Shown in pieces: positions 8,001-15,093 of a stretch of 19,011 bases of DNA. Both the position numbers and the translations under genes were made by a program. Below the pieces are notes generated by a model. That model saw nothing but the letters and a program-made list of their open reading frames with translations. It was not told the DNA's origin and did no database searches. This DNA is from CAZAQS01 sp964486825 (lineage in GTDB: Bacteria; Chloroflexota; Anaerolineae; Anaerolineales; UBA4823), in the NCBI GenBank assembly GCA_964486825.1, contig CAZAQS010000075.1, positions 1-19,011 on the forward strand, in the 5' to 3' direction. The stretch's first letter is position 1; each line of letters opens with the position of its first letter.

Positions 8001-8846
8001 ATCCGGGCCGCCATCAACCTTGCCAATACCTCCATGACCGAGCAAATTATCTTCCTTCATGACCAACTCAAAGCGATTCCTAACCGGAGATGTTATGGAG
8101 CCATTTTTACGAATTAGTTCATAAAGCTGTTTTGTCTCTGGTTGGGGTTCCACCCCAAGCTCCTTTTCCAGGAGGCGTGCACAAGCCAGGTATTGGCGGT
8201 GGGCTTCGGTTCGCTGCCCGTTGCGGGCATACAGGGCGATGAGCCGGCGTTGGGCTGGTTCGTGCAGCGCGTCCAATCCGACCCAACGTTGGGCATAGGG
8301 AATAGCCAAAGCCAGGTCGTTGTGGGCTTCATAGAGGTAGATTAATTTGTCTAAGGCCCAACCCAAATCGCGTCGCAAGGCTTCTGTTTGCAATAACTGC
8401 CACTCATCAAAAGCAGGGCTATCAGGCAGGGTAAAACCAGCCAAAAAATCTGATTGATAAAGCTCCACTGCTGCCATTAATTTTCGGCGGTGATCGTCGT
8501 TAAGGTCGGCAATGTCCACTTCCCGGCAGGCATTAACTTCTTGGCGAAATCGAAGCACATCTACCCACAGATCGGCCTCATTATTGACCGCAACACTTTC
8601 CCGGTCGGTAAGAAAATAGTCGGAACCCAAAGTATTGCGTAATGTGGAGAGTATGCGACTAAGATCAGCACGGCCTCTTCGGTTGTCAAATTCAGGCCAA
8701 AGCATGGCCACTAAAGCTTCCCGGCTGAGGGTTTGTTGTGTCACCGCCAAATATGCGAACAAAGCCCTGGCCTTACGTCGTTGCATGTACAGGGGACGGC
8801 CATCGCGCTCTAGGGTTGGTGAGCCAAAAAGAGATAATTTATACAT
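5058..8846 (-). CDS. SARP/AfsR-like regulator: winged helix + BTAD + AAA ATPase + TPR
   Basis: Large cytosolic transcription factor of 1262 residues. Residues 1-95 form an OmpR/PhoB-type winged helix (start MYKLSLFGSPTL; ARALFAYLA...LSREALVAMLWP). About 100-245 is the bacterial transcriptional activator domain (RRKLMAAVELY, HEPAQRRLIALYARNG). After a linker comes an AAA/STAND-type ATPase from about 292 (PFVGRTREL), with Walker A GGAGRGKT at 323-330 (K329) and Walker B LLITLDDLQWID (D482/D483). From about 650 to the end the protein is helical and contains TPR-like repeats (GNCYRQAQSILE, GDYDKSIKLGEQSLALARR). Such proteins use the ATPase and TPRs to sense a ligand or partner and the N-terminus to recruit polymerase at direct-repeat operators. 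It is divergent from the oxidase gene, and a SARP-style operator lies between them. Domain calls are firm; the signal is unknown. Confidence 0.92.
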   Translation of the reverse strand: MYKLSLFGSPTLERDGRPLYMQRRKARALFAYLAVTQQTLSREALVAMLWPEFDNRRGRADLSRILSTLRNTLGSDYFLTDRESVAVNNEADLWVDVLRFRQEVNACREVDIADLNDDHRRKLMAAVELYQSDFLAGFTLPDSPAFDEWQLLQTEALRRDLGWALDKLIYLYEAHNDLALAIPYAQRWVGLDALHEPAQRRLIALYARNGQRTEAHRQYLACARLLEKELGVEPQPETKQLYELIRKNGSITSPVRNRFELVMKEDNLLGHGGIGKVDGGPDTKLGPSKPHHPFVGRTRELAQLNNFLEEAMAANGRVIFVTGGAGRGKTSLMEEFALQAQNTHPDLIVAGGNGNAVAGVGDPYLPFREVIGLLTGDVATRKTGGQMSIEQKRRLWALLPQSTQAILEHGTQLLDVFVPGRQLLARAINASPAGSGWLTALQREVSQRKNVTGALEQTALFEQFTNVLDDLSKKRPLLITLDDLQWIDEASIGLLFHLGRRLAGSRVLIVGAYRPDELLQGLNGEPHPLIQILDEFKRIYGNVFIDLACADQDEGRDFVEAILDTEPNRLDTKFRQALFQQTGGHPLFTVELLRHMQGQGDLVQDEKGQWCEGPDLNWETLPARVEAVIERRIGRLEEASRTILGVASVEGEIFTAEVVAHALGLEDRSLLHSLSHHLDYRHRLVRERGEIKAGKDYLSSYQFNHALFRQYLYRKLSKGERRRLHGAVAEALAALYADDPDQVVVQLAYHYTAAANWQKAVRYKSRAGDLAYQKASLPDAARYYQSALAHWPDSDKVGKALISRKLGECLWVLGKQMEAVETLQSSYDLSHRARDLQGAGATQRLLGRVYWELGQPDKAGNCYRQAQSILEREPESKELAWTLAGLSNYYMHLGDYDKSIKLGEQSLALARRLDADEIIIQCLCDLGSALSSKGDWEGVALEQESLARALKLNRPHDAGRAYLYIGEALIYLGRYEQARDTLEDALTYTRRMQVRYIAEAAERMLADLYWLTGRWSTAIHQLQPIDDKSHKTQPGSIPQLYHGIVLGRLLNDLGQPERARNLMADMLAVPVNTLDPRVALMGELARAEAVLGRPEAVASVATEILEWIDQTTYLFPNVGMPLLLICRLPAAFHWSSMVGLARSAWHQLERLDRQFRTPATAAYVMEGQGWLSLAEAETAAAVGSLKQAVLLWQELGHPYDHARALSGLGQASTQAGDTSSAKSASKKALGLVESLAAQLEDPTHKTSFLDSVLVREIHAMMA

Positions 8847-8902
8847 GCTAACTCTATTTTACTACCGCAAGAAATCAATTTGCGAGAAAAGTGGGGCTTA
8901 GT

Positions 8903-8945
8903 GCGAGAGTTATGCGAACCTGGAGCGAGAGTTACTTTCTATAAT
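8903..8945 (+). promoter_or_regulatory. SARP-type direct-repeat operator and -10 box
   Basis: GCGAGAGTTA occurs at 8903-8912 and again at 8925-8934, exactly 22 bp apart. A partial third copy beginning GCGA lies midway at 8914, giving an 11-bp register. The heptamer GCGAGAG of the last copy ends at 8931; eight bases later a perfect TATAAT occupies 8940-8945. The hexamer at the -35 position (8917-8922, AACCTG) is poor, as expected for an activator-dependent promoter. SARP proteins are known to bind heptamer repeats of TCGAG-like sequence at 11- or 22-bp spacing, with the last copy 8 bp from the -10. Binding by the adjacent BTAD protein is inferred. Predicted transcript start is near 8952. Confidence 0.7.
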
Positions 8946-9011
8946 AGTAAGTAGTTATGAATAGTCATTCGACGATTCAATGATAGGGGATTCTGGGGGA
9001 AGGAAGAAGGG

Positions 9012-9122
9012 ATGCTGCTGATTGTAGATGGAACCAACCAGGGCGCCTGGTATCACAAGGGGAAAAACCACGATGTTGGCGTTTACGCCATCTTTCGCGA
9101 CGAGAACAGCCTTACCGGATGA
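9012..9122 (+). CDS. Possible 36-codon leader ORF
   Basis: A short frame starts at ATG 9012, preceded by AGGAAGAAGG (AGGA about 7 nt away), and runs 36 codons to TGA at 9120-9122. The peptide begins MLLIVDGTNQGAWYHKG and continues NHDVGVYAIFRDENSLTG. It resembles no family I can name. It sits downstream of the predicted SARP-type promoter and ends 8 bp before the AGGAGG of the oxidase gene, so it could be a translated leader or the decayed remnant of a gene. It has no signal peptide and no run of one amino acid typical of attenuation. At this length chance is a real alternative. Confidence 0.3.
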   Translation: MLLIVDGTNQGAWYHKGKNHDVGVYAIFRDENSLTG

Positions 9123-9141
9123 TGAGTTTAGGAGGTGAATA

Positions 9142-10563
9142 ATGAGAACGGATACTCATGAGAAACAGAGAAGTGCAATCACGCTTGATGAACCGGTTGT
9201 TACCGCTTTAAATGCGGGACTGCGCGGTGAGTTGTTACAACCCGGCGACGCCAATTACGACAACGCCCGCCGGCTATACAATGGGATGATAGATAAGCGT
9301 CCCGGTCTGATTGCCCGTTGTGTAGATGTCGCCGATGTGCAGACAGCCGTAAACTTTGCGCGTGAACATGATCTACTGCTTGCTGTGCGGGGGGGCGGAC
9401 ATAATGGCGCCGGCCTGGGTTCTTGTGACGGTGGTCTGGTTGTCGACCTCTCCCTTATGAAGGGCGTACATGTGGATCCGGCGACGGGTACAGTGCGGGT
9501 TGAAGGGGGTTGCACCTGGGGCGATGTCGATCATGCCACTTACCCGTTCGGCCTGGCTGTGCCAACTGGTTTCATCTCCACGACTGGCGTCGGTGGTCTG
9601 ACTTTGGGAGGCGGCTTGGGATACCTGACCCGCCATTACGGACTGACTATTGACAACCTGTTGAGCGTGGATATGGTCCTGGCCGATGGACGTATTGTAA
9701 CCGCCAATGCCAAGGAGAATGCTGACCTTTACTGGGCCGTGCGTGGCGGTGGTGGTAACTTTGGCGTTGTTACCTCTTTCCTTTTTCGGGGATGTCCAGT
9801 CAGCACTGTGTACGGCGGGCCTATCTTCTGGGAACTGGAGCATGCTACCAAAGTTATGCGCTACTGGCGTGATCTGATCCTGGCTGGCCCCGAGAAAATC
9901 AACGGCTGGTTCGGTTTCCACACCGTCCCACCTGTCGATATGTTTCCGGCAGAGCACCATCTGAAAAAGATGGCAGTCATCACCTGGTGTTATACCGGTG
10001 ACTTACAGGAGGCAGAGCAGGTCTTTGAACCCATCCGCCAGGTTGCCACACCGGCCATGGATTTTGCTGGACCGATCCCGTTGCCGGCCTTGCAAAGCAT
10101 GTTCGACGGGCTGTACCCACCCGGTCTGCAATGGTATTGGAACGCAGATTTCTTTAACGAGCTGAACGATGAGGTAATCGATTTACATCTGAAAAATGGA
10201 GCTGCGTTGCCGACCGTTCACTCAACCATGCACCTGTACCCGATCAACGGTGCTGCCCATCGATTGGGTAAGAATGATACCGCCTGGAGTTACCGCGAGG
10301 CCAACTTCGCCCAGGTGATCGTAGGCGTAGACCCAGATCCAGCCAACAACGAGCAGATGATCCAGTGGTCGAAGGCATATTGGGAACAGCTGCATCCCTA
10401 TTCGGCGGGTGGGGGGTACGTGAACATGATCATGAACGAGGGTCCAGATCGGGTCAAGGCAGCTTATCGCGACAACTATCCCCGCCTGGCTCAAATTAAG
10501 GCTAAATACGATCCTTCCAACCTCTTCCGTGTCAACCAAAACATCAGGCCTACGACAAGTTAA
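9142..10563 (+). CDS. FAD-linked oxidase, berberine bridge enzyme-like (PCMH fold)
   Basis: Flavoprotein oxidase of 473 residues. The FAD-binding PCMH-type domain covers about 50-225, with RGGGHN at 83-88: H87 is the conserved histidine that bonds covalently to FAD C8-alpha. The next FAD stretches are GGCTWGDVD, TGVGGLTLGGGLGYLTR and ENADLYWAVRGGGGNFGVVT. The cysteine that makes a second flavin bond in bicovalent relatives is absent: the loop reads TGFISTTGVGG. The substrate-domain C-terminus ends in the usual BBE block (DNYPRLAQIKAKYDPSNLFRVNQNI). Family members oxidise sugars, alkaloids or polyketides with O2, giving H2O2; the substrate here is unknown. A strong AGGAGG six bases upstream fixes the start. 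The divergent SARP-like regulator and its operator suggest dedicated control. There is no signal peptide, so it is probably cytosolic. Confidence 0.9.
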   Translation: MRTDTHEKQRSAITLDEPVVTALNAGLRGELLQPGDANYDNARRLYNGMIDKRPGLIARCVDVADVQTAVNFAREHDLLLAVRGGGHNGAGLGSCDGGLVVDLSLMKGVHVDPATGTVRVEGGCTWGDVDHATYPFGLAVPTGFISTTGVGGLTLGGGLGYLTRHYGLTIDNLLSVDMVLADGRIVTANAKENADLYWAVRGGGGNFGVVTSFLFRGCPVSTVYGGPIFWELEHATKVMRYWRDLILAGPEKINGWFGFHTVPPVDMFPAEHHLKKMAVITWCYTGDLQEAEQVFEPIRQVATPAMDFAGPIPLPALQSMFDGLYPPGLQWYWNADFFNELNDEVIDLHLKNGAALPTVHSTMHLYPINGAAHRLGKNDTAWSYREANFAQVIVGVDPDPANNEQMIQWSKAYWEQLHPYSAGGGYVNMIMNEGPDRVKAAYRDNYPRLAQIKAKYDPSNLFRVNQNIRPTTS

Positions 10564-10740
10564 GCGAAAACTATAGAGTTATTCCCGAGGAAACAGTCGA
10601 GCATTTCATCCATCCTGGCAAAGGCCAAAGCTGTGATCGTATCCGCCCCTCCATAATAGATCGCCAACCTTCCGGTGGGAGGGTCGTATAAAGCCGGTGC
10701 AGGAAGTCAGCACACCGTGGTAAATCAATAACCAGCTCAT
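10560..10740 (-). pseudogene. C-terminal remnant of a GH130 mannoside phosphorylase
   Basis: Two minus-strand frames join to recall the end of GH130 beta-mannoside phosphorylases. From 10740 leftward one frame reads MSWLLIYHGVLTSCTGF, the family's IYHGV segment. From about 10695 another frame reads ALYDPPTGRLAIYYGG, then ADTITALAFARMDEMLDCF, the family's YYGAADT...LA segment, ending at TAA 10560-10562. In intact enzymes these segments are separated by roughly 50 residues. So an internal deletion with a frameshift near 10690-10700 is seen, a stop precedes the first piece, and the N-terminal part (about 250 residues) is absent. The remnant's stop overlaps the oxidase stop (shared TTAA). Family recognition is from memory of the motifs, not from a search. 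Confidence 0.7.
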
Positions 10741-10809
10741 TCACGAATCAGAATGATTTCGAGTTATTTCCTCCTGGGAGGTCTTAACCTGAACAATCCA
10801 AGTCTTATA

Positions 10810-12594
10810 TTATTCCAGTCCTAAACCACCACCAAATGGAAACAACGGTTCCATATCCTCCTGTAAAGGAACCTGTTGCATACTGCGCGGCCAGCTATAG
10901 GGTAGCCTGCCAAGAAAAGGCCGGTCACCGAAAAGCACGTCAGCGACCCCCTGGCCTTCCGTACCCGGCAGCCAGGCAGCCACCAGGGCATCCATCACGG
11001 GTAATTGGTCGGTGAGAATCAAAGGTCTGCCGGAAAGCAGGATCACCACCAGCTTGTGACAGCGAGCACGCAGGCGCTGGATCAATTGTGCGCCTTCTGC
11101 CGGAATGTTCAGGTCAGCTCGGTCACCGAAACCTTCCGCGTAAGGTGTTTCGGACAGGACAGCAATCCCGATCTCTGATACCAGGTTGCCCACCTCTTCG
11201 AAACGACCCTCTGGGTCATAAAACACTTGGCTTGAGTGGGAGACAGCAGCATTGATCCCTTCCAGGATCGTCTTGCCAGGGGTGATAGGTCCGGGTTTTC
11301 CCAGCCACTCGATCGTCCAACCGCCACACTGCAGGCCGATGTCATCCGCCGCCTGCCCTGCAACCAGGATAGTAGGAGTGGTTTTTAAAAGCGGAAGGGT
11401 CTGCGCCTCGTTTTTCAGCAACACCAGGGACTTGGCAACTGCCTCCCGCGCCAGTTGGCGGTGCTCTGTAGTCCCAACCAGGGAGAGATGTGCTGGGTCA
11501 GGAAGAGGTCTTTCGAACAGGCCTGCCTTGAATTTGACGCTCAGGATACGCCGCACTGCATCGTCTATGCGTTCCAGCGAGACCGCCCCACGTTCAACCG
11601 CCTGCTTTAAAGTTGAGATGAAGCGCTCATAATCCTGCGGCACCATGGCCATATCAACCCCGGCATTGATGGCGCTGGTTACTGCCTCGAGATAATCTGC
11701 CGATACCTGGTCGATCCCGGCCCAATCTGAGACCACAAAACCGCTGAAGCCGAGCTCCCCCTTGAGAACTTCACTTAGCAAGTAGTGGTGAGCGTGCAGC
11801 TTAAGGCCGTTCCAACTCGAGAAGGAGGCCATCACCACCAGAGCTCCAGCCTGCAGCGCTGCGATGTAGGGAGTCAGGTGAATTGCACGCAGCGTGGCTT
11901 CATCCAGGTGGGTGTCTCCCTGGTCGATCTGGAATGCAAACTGGTTATTTGGGCCTTCAAAGTGAACGCCTGGCGGAATGGGAAACAGCATGCTCGAGCT
12001 ACCCCAGGTAGTGCCGCCATCCCCGAGATAATGCTTGGCAGTTGCCAGCACCGAAAGCGAGTCGCTCAAACTTTCCCCGTGCAGACCTCTTATATAAGCG
12101 GCTCCAAGCTTTGCCACCCATTGCGGGTCCTGAGAATAACCTTCGTAGGTCCGTCCCCAGCGCAGGTCTTGAGGCACAGCAATCGTGGGAGCAAAGTTCC
12201 AATAGACGCCTGTGGCTGCCATCTCTTCAGCGGTGGCGCGCCCGATGCGATAAACCAGGTCCGCATCGCGCGTTGCTCCCAGGCCAATATTATGGGGGAA
12301 GATCACCGCGCCGTACAGGTTATTGTGCCCGTGCACGGCATCAACACCGTACAGGAGCGGGATTCTCAGGCGGGTCTGCAGAGCAGCCTCCTGGAAACTG
12401 CTTACCATCTTCACCCAGGTCTGGGGAGTATTTTCTGCTGGATAGCCGCCCCCGCCGCTAAGCACCGAGCCGATAAAGTATCGTTGCACCGTCTCAGGTG
12501 TCAGGCTGTTTTTTTCAACCTGGGTCATCTGGCCAATCTTCTCTTCCAGGGACATGCGGGAGAGAAGTTCATCGATATGTATATGGTTTGTCAT
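10810..12594 (-). CDS. GH3 family beta-glycosidase (exo-beta-glucosidase-like)
   Basis: Intracellular glycoside hydrolase of 594 residues with no signal peptide. It has the two-domain GH3 core. In the (beta/alpha)8 barrel the substrate-binding D85 (YGVDAVHGHNN), R148 (GRTYEGYS), the KH pair K187-H188 and the nucleophile D290 (GFVVSDWAG) are visible. The alpha/beta sandwich domain provides E487 in PYAEGFGD, matching the acid/base Glu of barley-type exo-glucanases (PYTETKGD). Length and the lack of a fibronectin-III tail fit the barley ExoI/NagZ-distant two-domain form, and the enzyme probably removes single beta-glucosyl residues. It is last intact gene of the minus-strand sugar cluster, 108 bp after the second GH3. 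GGGAG seven bases upstream supports the ATG. Exact linkage specificity cannot be read from sequence. Confidence 0.92.
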   Translation of the reverse strand: MTNHIHIDELLSRMSLEEKIGQMTQVEKNSLTPETVQRYFIGSVLSGGGGYPAENTPQTWVKMVSSFQEAALQTRLRIPLLYGVDAVHGHNNLYGAVIFPHNIGLGATRDADLVYRIGRATAEEMAATGVYWNFAPTIAVPQDLRWGRTYEGYSQDPQWVAKLGAAYIRGLHGESLSDSLSVLATAKHYLGDGGTTWGSSSMLFPIPPGVHFEGPNNQFAFQIDQGDTHLDEATLRAIHLTPYIAALQAGALVVMASFSSWNGLKLHAHHYLLSEVLKGELGFSGFVVSDWAGIDQVSADYLEAVTSAINAGVDMAMVPQDYERFISTLKQAVERGAVSLERIDDAVRRILSVKFKAGLFERPLPDPAHLSLVGTTEHRQLAREAVAKSLVLLKNEAQTLPLLKTTPTILVAGQAADDIGLQCGGWTIEWLGKPGPITPGKTILEGINAAVSHSSQVFYDPEGRFEEVGNLVSEIGIAVLSETPYAEGFGDRADLNIPAEGAQLIQRLRARCHKLVVILLSGRPLILTDQLPVMDALVAAWLPGTEGQGVADVLFGDRPFLGRLPYSWPRSMQQVPLQEDMEPLFPFGGGLGLE

Positions 12595-12702
12595 AATTAC
12601 ACTCCCTCATAGCGGATCTGGGCCACAAAATGGTCGCCCTGCATCTTTTTCAACCTGAGTTTGTAGATCGGTCAGATTACCTGCCTCCCTTTGTCACCAG
12701 CA

Positions 12703-14987
12703 TCAAGCGATACTGTAAACCTTGGCCAGCAATTGATCCACCATCTCTTCAGGCGATGTTGGTATAGAACAGTCCAGGAAATGCAGTAAACTCGTCAAAG
12801 GCGTGTCCATCAAAAAGCCGATCGGGTCTAATCCGGTCTGTTCACTATCGATCCCACCAAAGGTAACGCGCATCCGATCGTTCATTTGCTGATAGAGTGA
12901 AGCTAAAACACTCATCCCGCGTGGGTCCTCTACCCATTCACGCAAAGTCGATTCGCGACTCAAAATGCTGGGTAGCTCGAGCGTGGATTGTAGGGTGACC
13001 GTCTCTGTAAAGCGAATGTCTTCAGATGAAGCACCAATCAGGATGTTAAACTCTCCATCCTCTGTTATCCATTGCCCGTAAGCTGGGTGGTAGTAAGCGA
13101 AAGCGCGGAAATCAAGGGATACAGTTACAGTCTTGGTCTCACCTGGCTGGAGCTCGACCTTGGCAAAGCCTTTAAGCTCTTTTGCTGGGCGGGCTAACCT
13201 TGATTTATGATCGTGCACATACACTTGAACGATTTCCTTGCCTGCCATCGTGCCGGTGTTTGTAATATCTACAGAAACGGTCAAGCCATCCACATCCCGA
13301 AAGGTTTGTTTGGAAACCATCGGGTTCTGATAATCGAATGTGGTATAGCTCAATCCATAACCAAATGGGAACAGCACCGGGACCTCTTTAGTATCATAGT
13401 AACGATAACCAATGAAAATCCCTTCACCATACCGGACTGCACCGTTTTCTCCGGGGTAGTTAATATAGGCAGGTGTATCTACCAGCTTNNNNNNNNNNTT
13501 AGCGGGAAGGTTTCCGGCAGCTTACCGGACGGATTGACCTTACCATACAGAACTTCAGCAATTGCCCCTCCTCCAGCCTGTCCCATCATCCAGGCCTCCA
13601 GGACGGCGGCTGTGCCATCAATCCACTCGCTCATCACCACTGGAGCGCCATTATTAAGGATGACCACCGTATTCGGTTGGACAGCGGTAACTGCTTTGAT
13701 CAATGCAACCTGATGCGATGTCAGATCGAGGTCAGGCCTGTCATACCCTTCCGACTCTTTTGAGGCTGGCAGGCAAATAAAGAGCAAGGCCAAATCAGCA
13801 GATCGGGCATTATGGGATGCCTCATCGATAAGAGCCTGATCGAAACTATCGTCCTTAGGATAACCTTCAGAATAGCTCAGCTTGGTATCCCCAGCCAACT
13901 TTTGCAACTCTTCATAGGGTATATCCACCCGGGTTGGATTGATATGTGAGCTGCCACCTCCCTGGTAGTAGGCTTCTTTGGCGGCGCGGCCAATGACTGC
14001 AATCCTCTTATGACCTTTTAAAGGTAAGATTCCATCGTTTTTTAGCAGGACCATGCCTTCGCCAGCAACCCGGCGAGCCAGGGCATGGTGCCCAACGAGG
14101 TCGAATGAACCACCTTTTTTCGTCTCAGCGGCTTTGAATACGATATTCAGGATCCTCTTTACCGCCTCATCCAATACAGATTCGTCCAGTTTGCCTGAGC
14201 GAACGGCATCGATAACTGCCTTTACCCGCCATTCCCTTGGACCGGGCATTTCCAGGTCCAGGCCAGCTTGCAAAGCATCCACACGGTCGTGTACGGCGCC
14301 CCAGTCGGAAACAACAAAACCTTCAAAATCCCACTCTTCCCTGAGGATCTCCGTCAGTAGCTTGCGGTTCTTAGATGCGTATGTACCGTTGAGCTTGTTA
14401 TAAGAGCACATCACTGTCCAGGGCTTGGCTTTTTTAACTGCCGCCTCGAAGGCTGGCAGGTAAATCTCCCGCAGAGTACGTTCGTCTATTTCAGAGCTGA
14501 TCGTGGAACGCTGGTATTCCTGGTTATTGGCGGCGAAATGCTTTAGCGAAGTGCCCACTCCTTTACTTTGTACACCCTCGATGAAACTGACCGCCATTTC
14601 CCCGGCCAGGTAGGGGTCTTCGGAGTAATATTCGAAATTACGCCCGCACAGGGGGGTGCGCTTGATGTTCACCCCAGGTCCAAGGACTACATCGACCTCC
14701 AAGGCGATGCACTCCTCTGCAATAGCCTCACCAAGTTCATGGATTAAGTCCACATCCCAGGTTGAAGCCATACCGGCAGCTGTTGGGAAACAGGTGGCGG
14801 GTACGCCTGTAGAAATAAAGGTATGCACGTCTTCAACACGCCTTACACCATGAGGTCCATCTGTAACGGTCATCTCTGGTATGCCCAGGCGTTCAACGGG
14901 CTTTGTCGTCCATGGACCGGCTCCAGTACAGAGTGCGGCTTTTTCTTCTAGAGACATTTCCTTAATCAAATTTGTTATGTTTTTCAT
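12703..14987 (-). CDS. GH3 beta-glucosidase-like enzyme with FnIII-like tail, interrupted by an assembly gap
   Basis: Three-domain GH3 hydrolase whose sequence is broken only by ten Ns at 13489-13498. The first part (14987 to 13500, about 496 residues) holds the barrel: DGPHGVR, GPGVNIKRTPLCGRNFEYYSEDP, KHFAANNQE and nucleophile D228 in GFVVSDWGA, then the sandwich domain to LPETFPL. After the gap the frame resumes as KLVDTPAYINYPGENG, then the FPFGYGLSYT motif and an FnIII-like domain (SVDITNTGTMAGKEIVQVYV, RPAKELKGF). The total is about 757 residues, normal for beta-glucosidases of this form. The two halves are in different frames only because ten placeholder bases were inserted. No signal peptide is seen. 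AAAGGA about 10 nt upstream supports the ATG. It lies 106 bp after the beta-mannosidase. Confidence 0.9.
13489..13498. other. Assembly gap (10 Ns) inside the GH3 gene
   Basis: Ten Ns join two contigs. The protein on both sides is the same GH3 enzyme, and family spacing around FPL and KL-DTPAY indicates that few or no codons are missing. The two contig ends (minus strand CTAA and AAGCTG) could even overlap by one A to give CTAAAGCTG, read L-K-L. Confidence 0.95.
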
Positions 14988-15093
14988 GGCTTCATCCTTT
15001 GAAGGTACAACTCAGGAGACTCTCACGCTAAGATCGGTTTCGGTTGGTAGTAAGAGAATAAATGGACTATCCAAAGAACTCATCAAGGAGGGC

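Larger units (their letters stand above)
8847..9141. other. Divergent regulatory region between the regulator and the oxidase
   Basis: This 295-bp interval separates the divergent starts at 8846 and 9142. It contains the direct-repeat operator and TATAAT box at 8903-8945, a possible 36-codon ORF at 9012-9122, and the strong Shine-Dalgarno AGGAGG at 9130-9135, six bases before the oxidase ATG. I could not find a convincing -35/-10 pair for the leftward regulator gene; TAAAAT at 8861-8856 (minus) has no well-spaced partner. Confidence 0.6.

Noticed and set aside
10770..10781. CCTCC/GGAGG mini-hairpin after the first GH3 gene as a terminator
   Set aside because: A 5-bp stem with a 2-nt loop and no T-tract is too weak to call.
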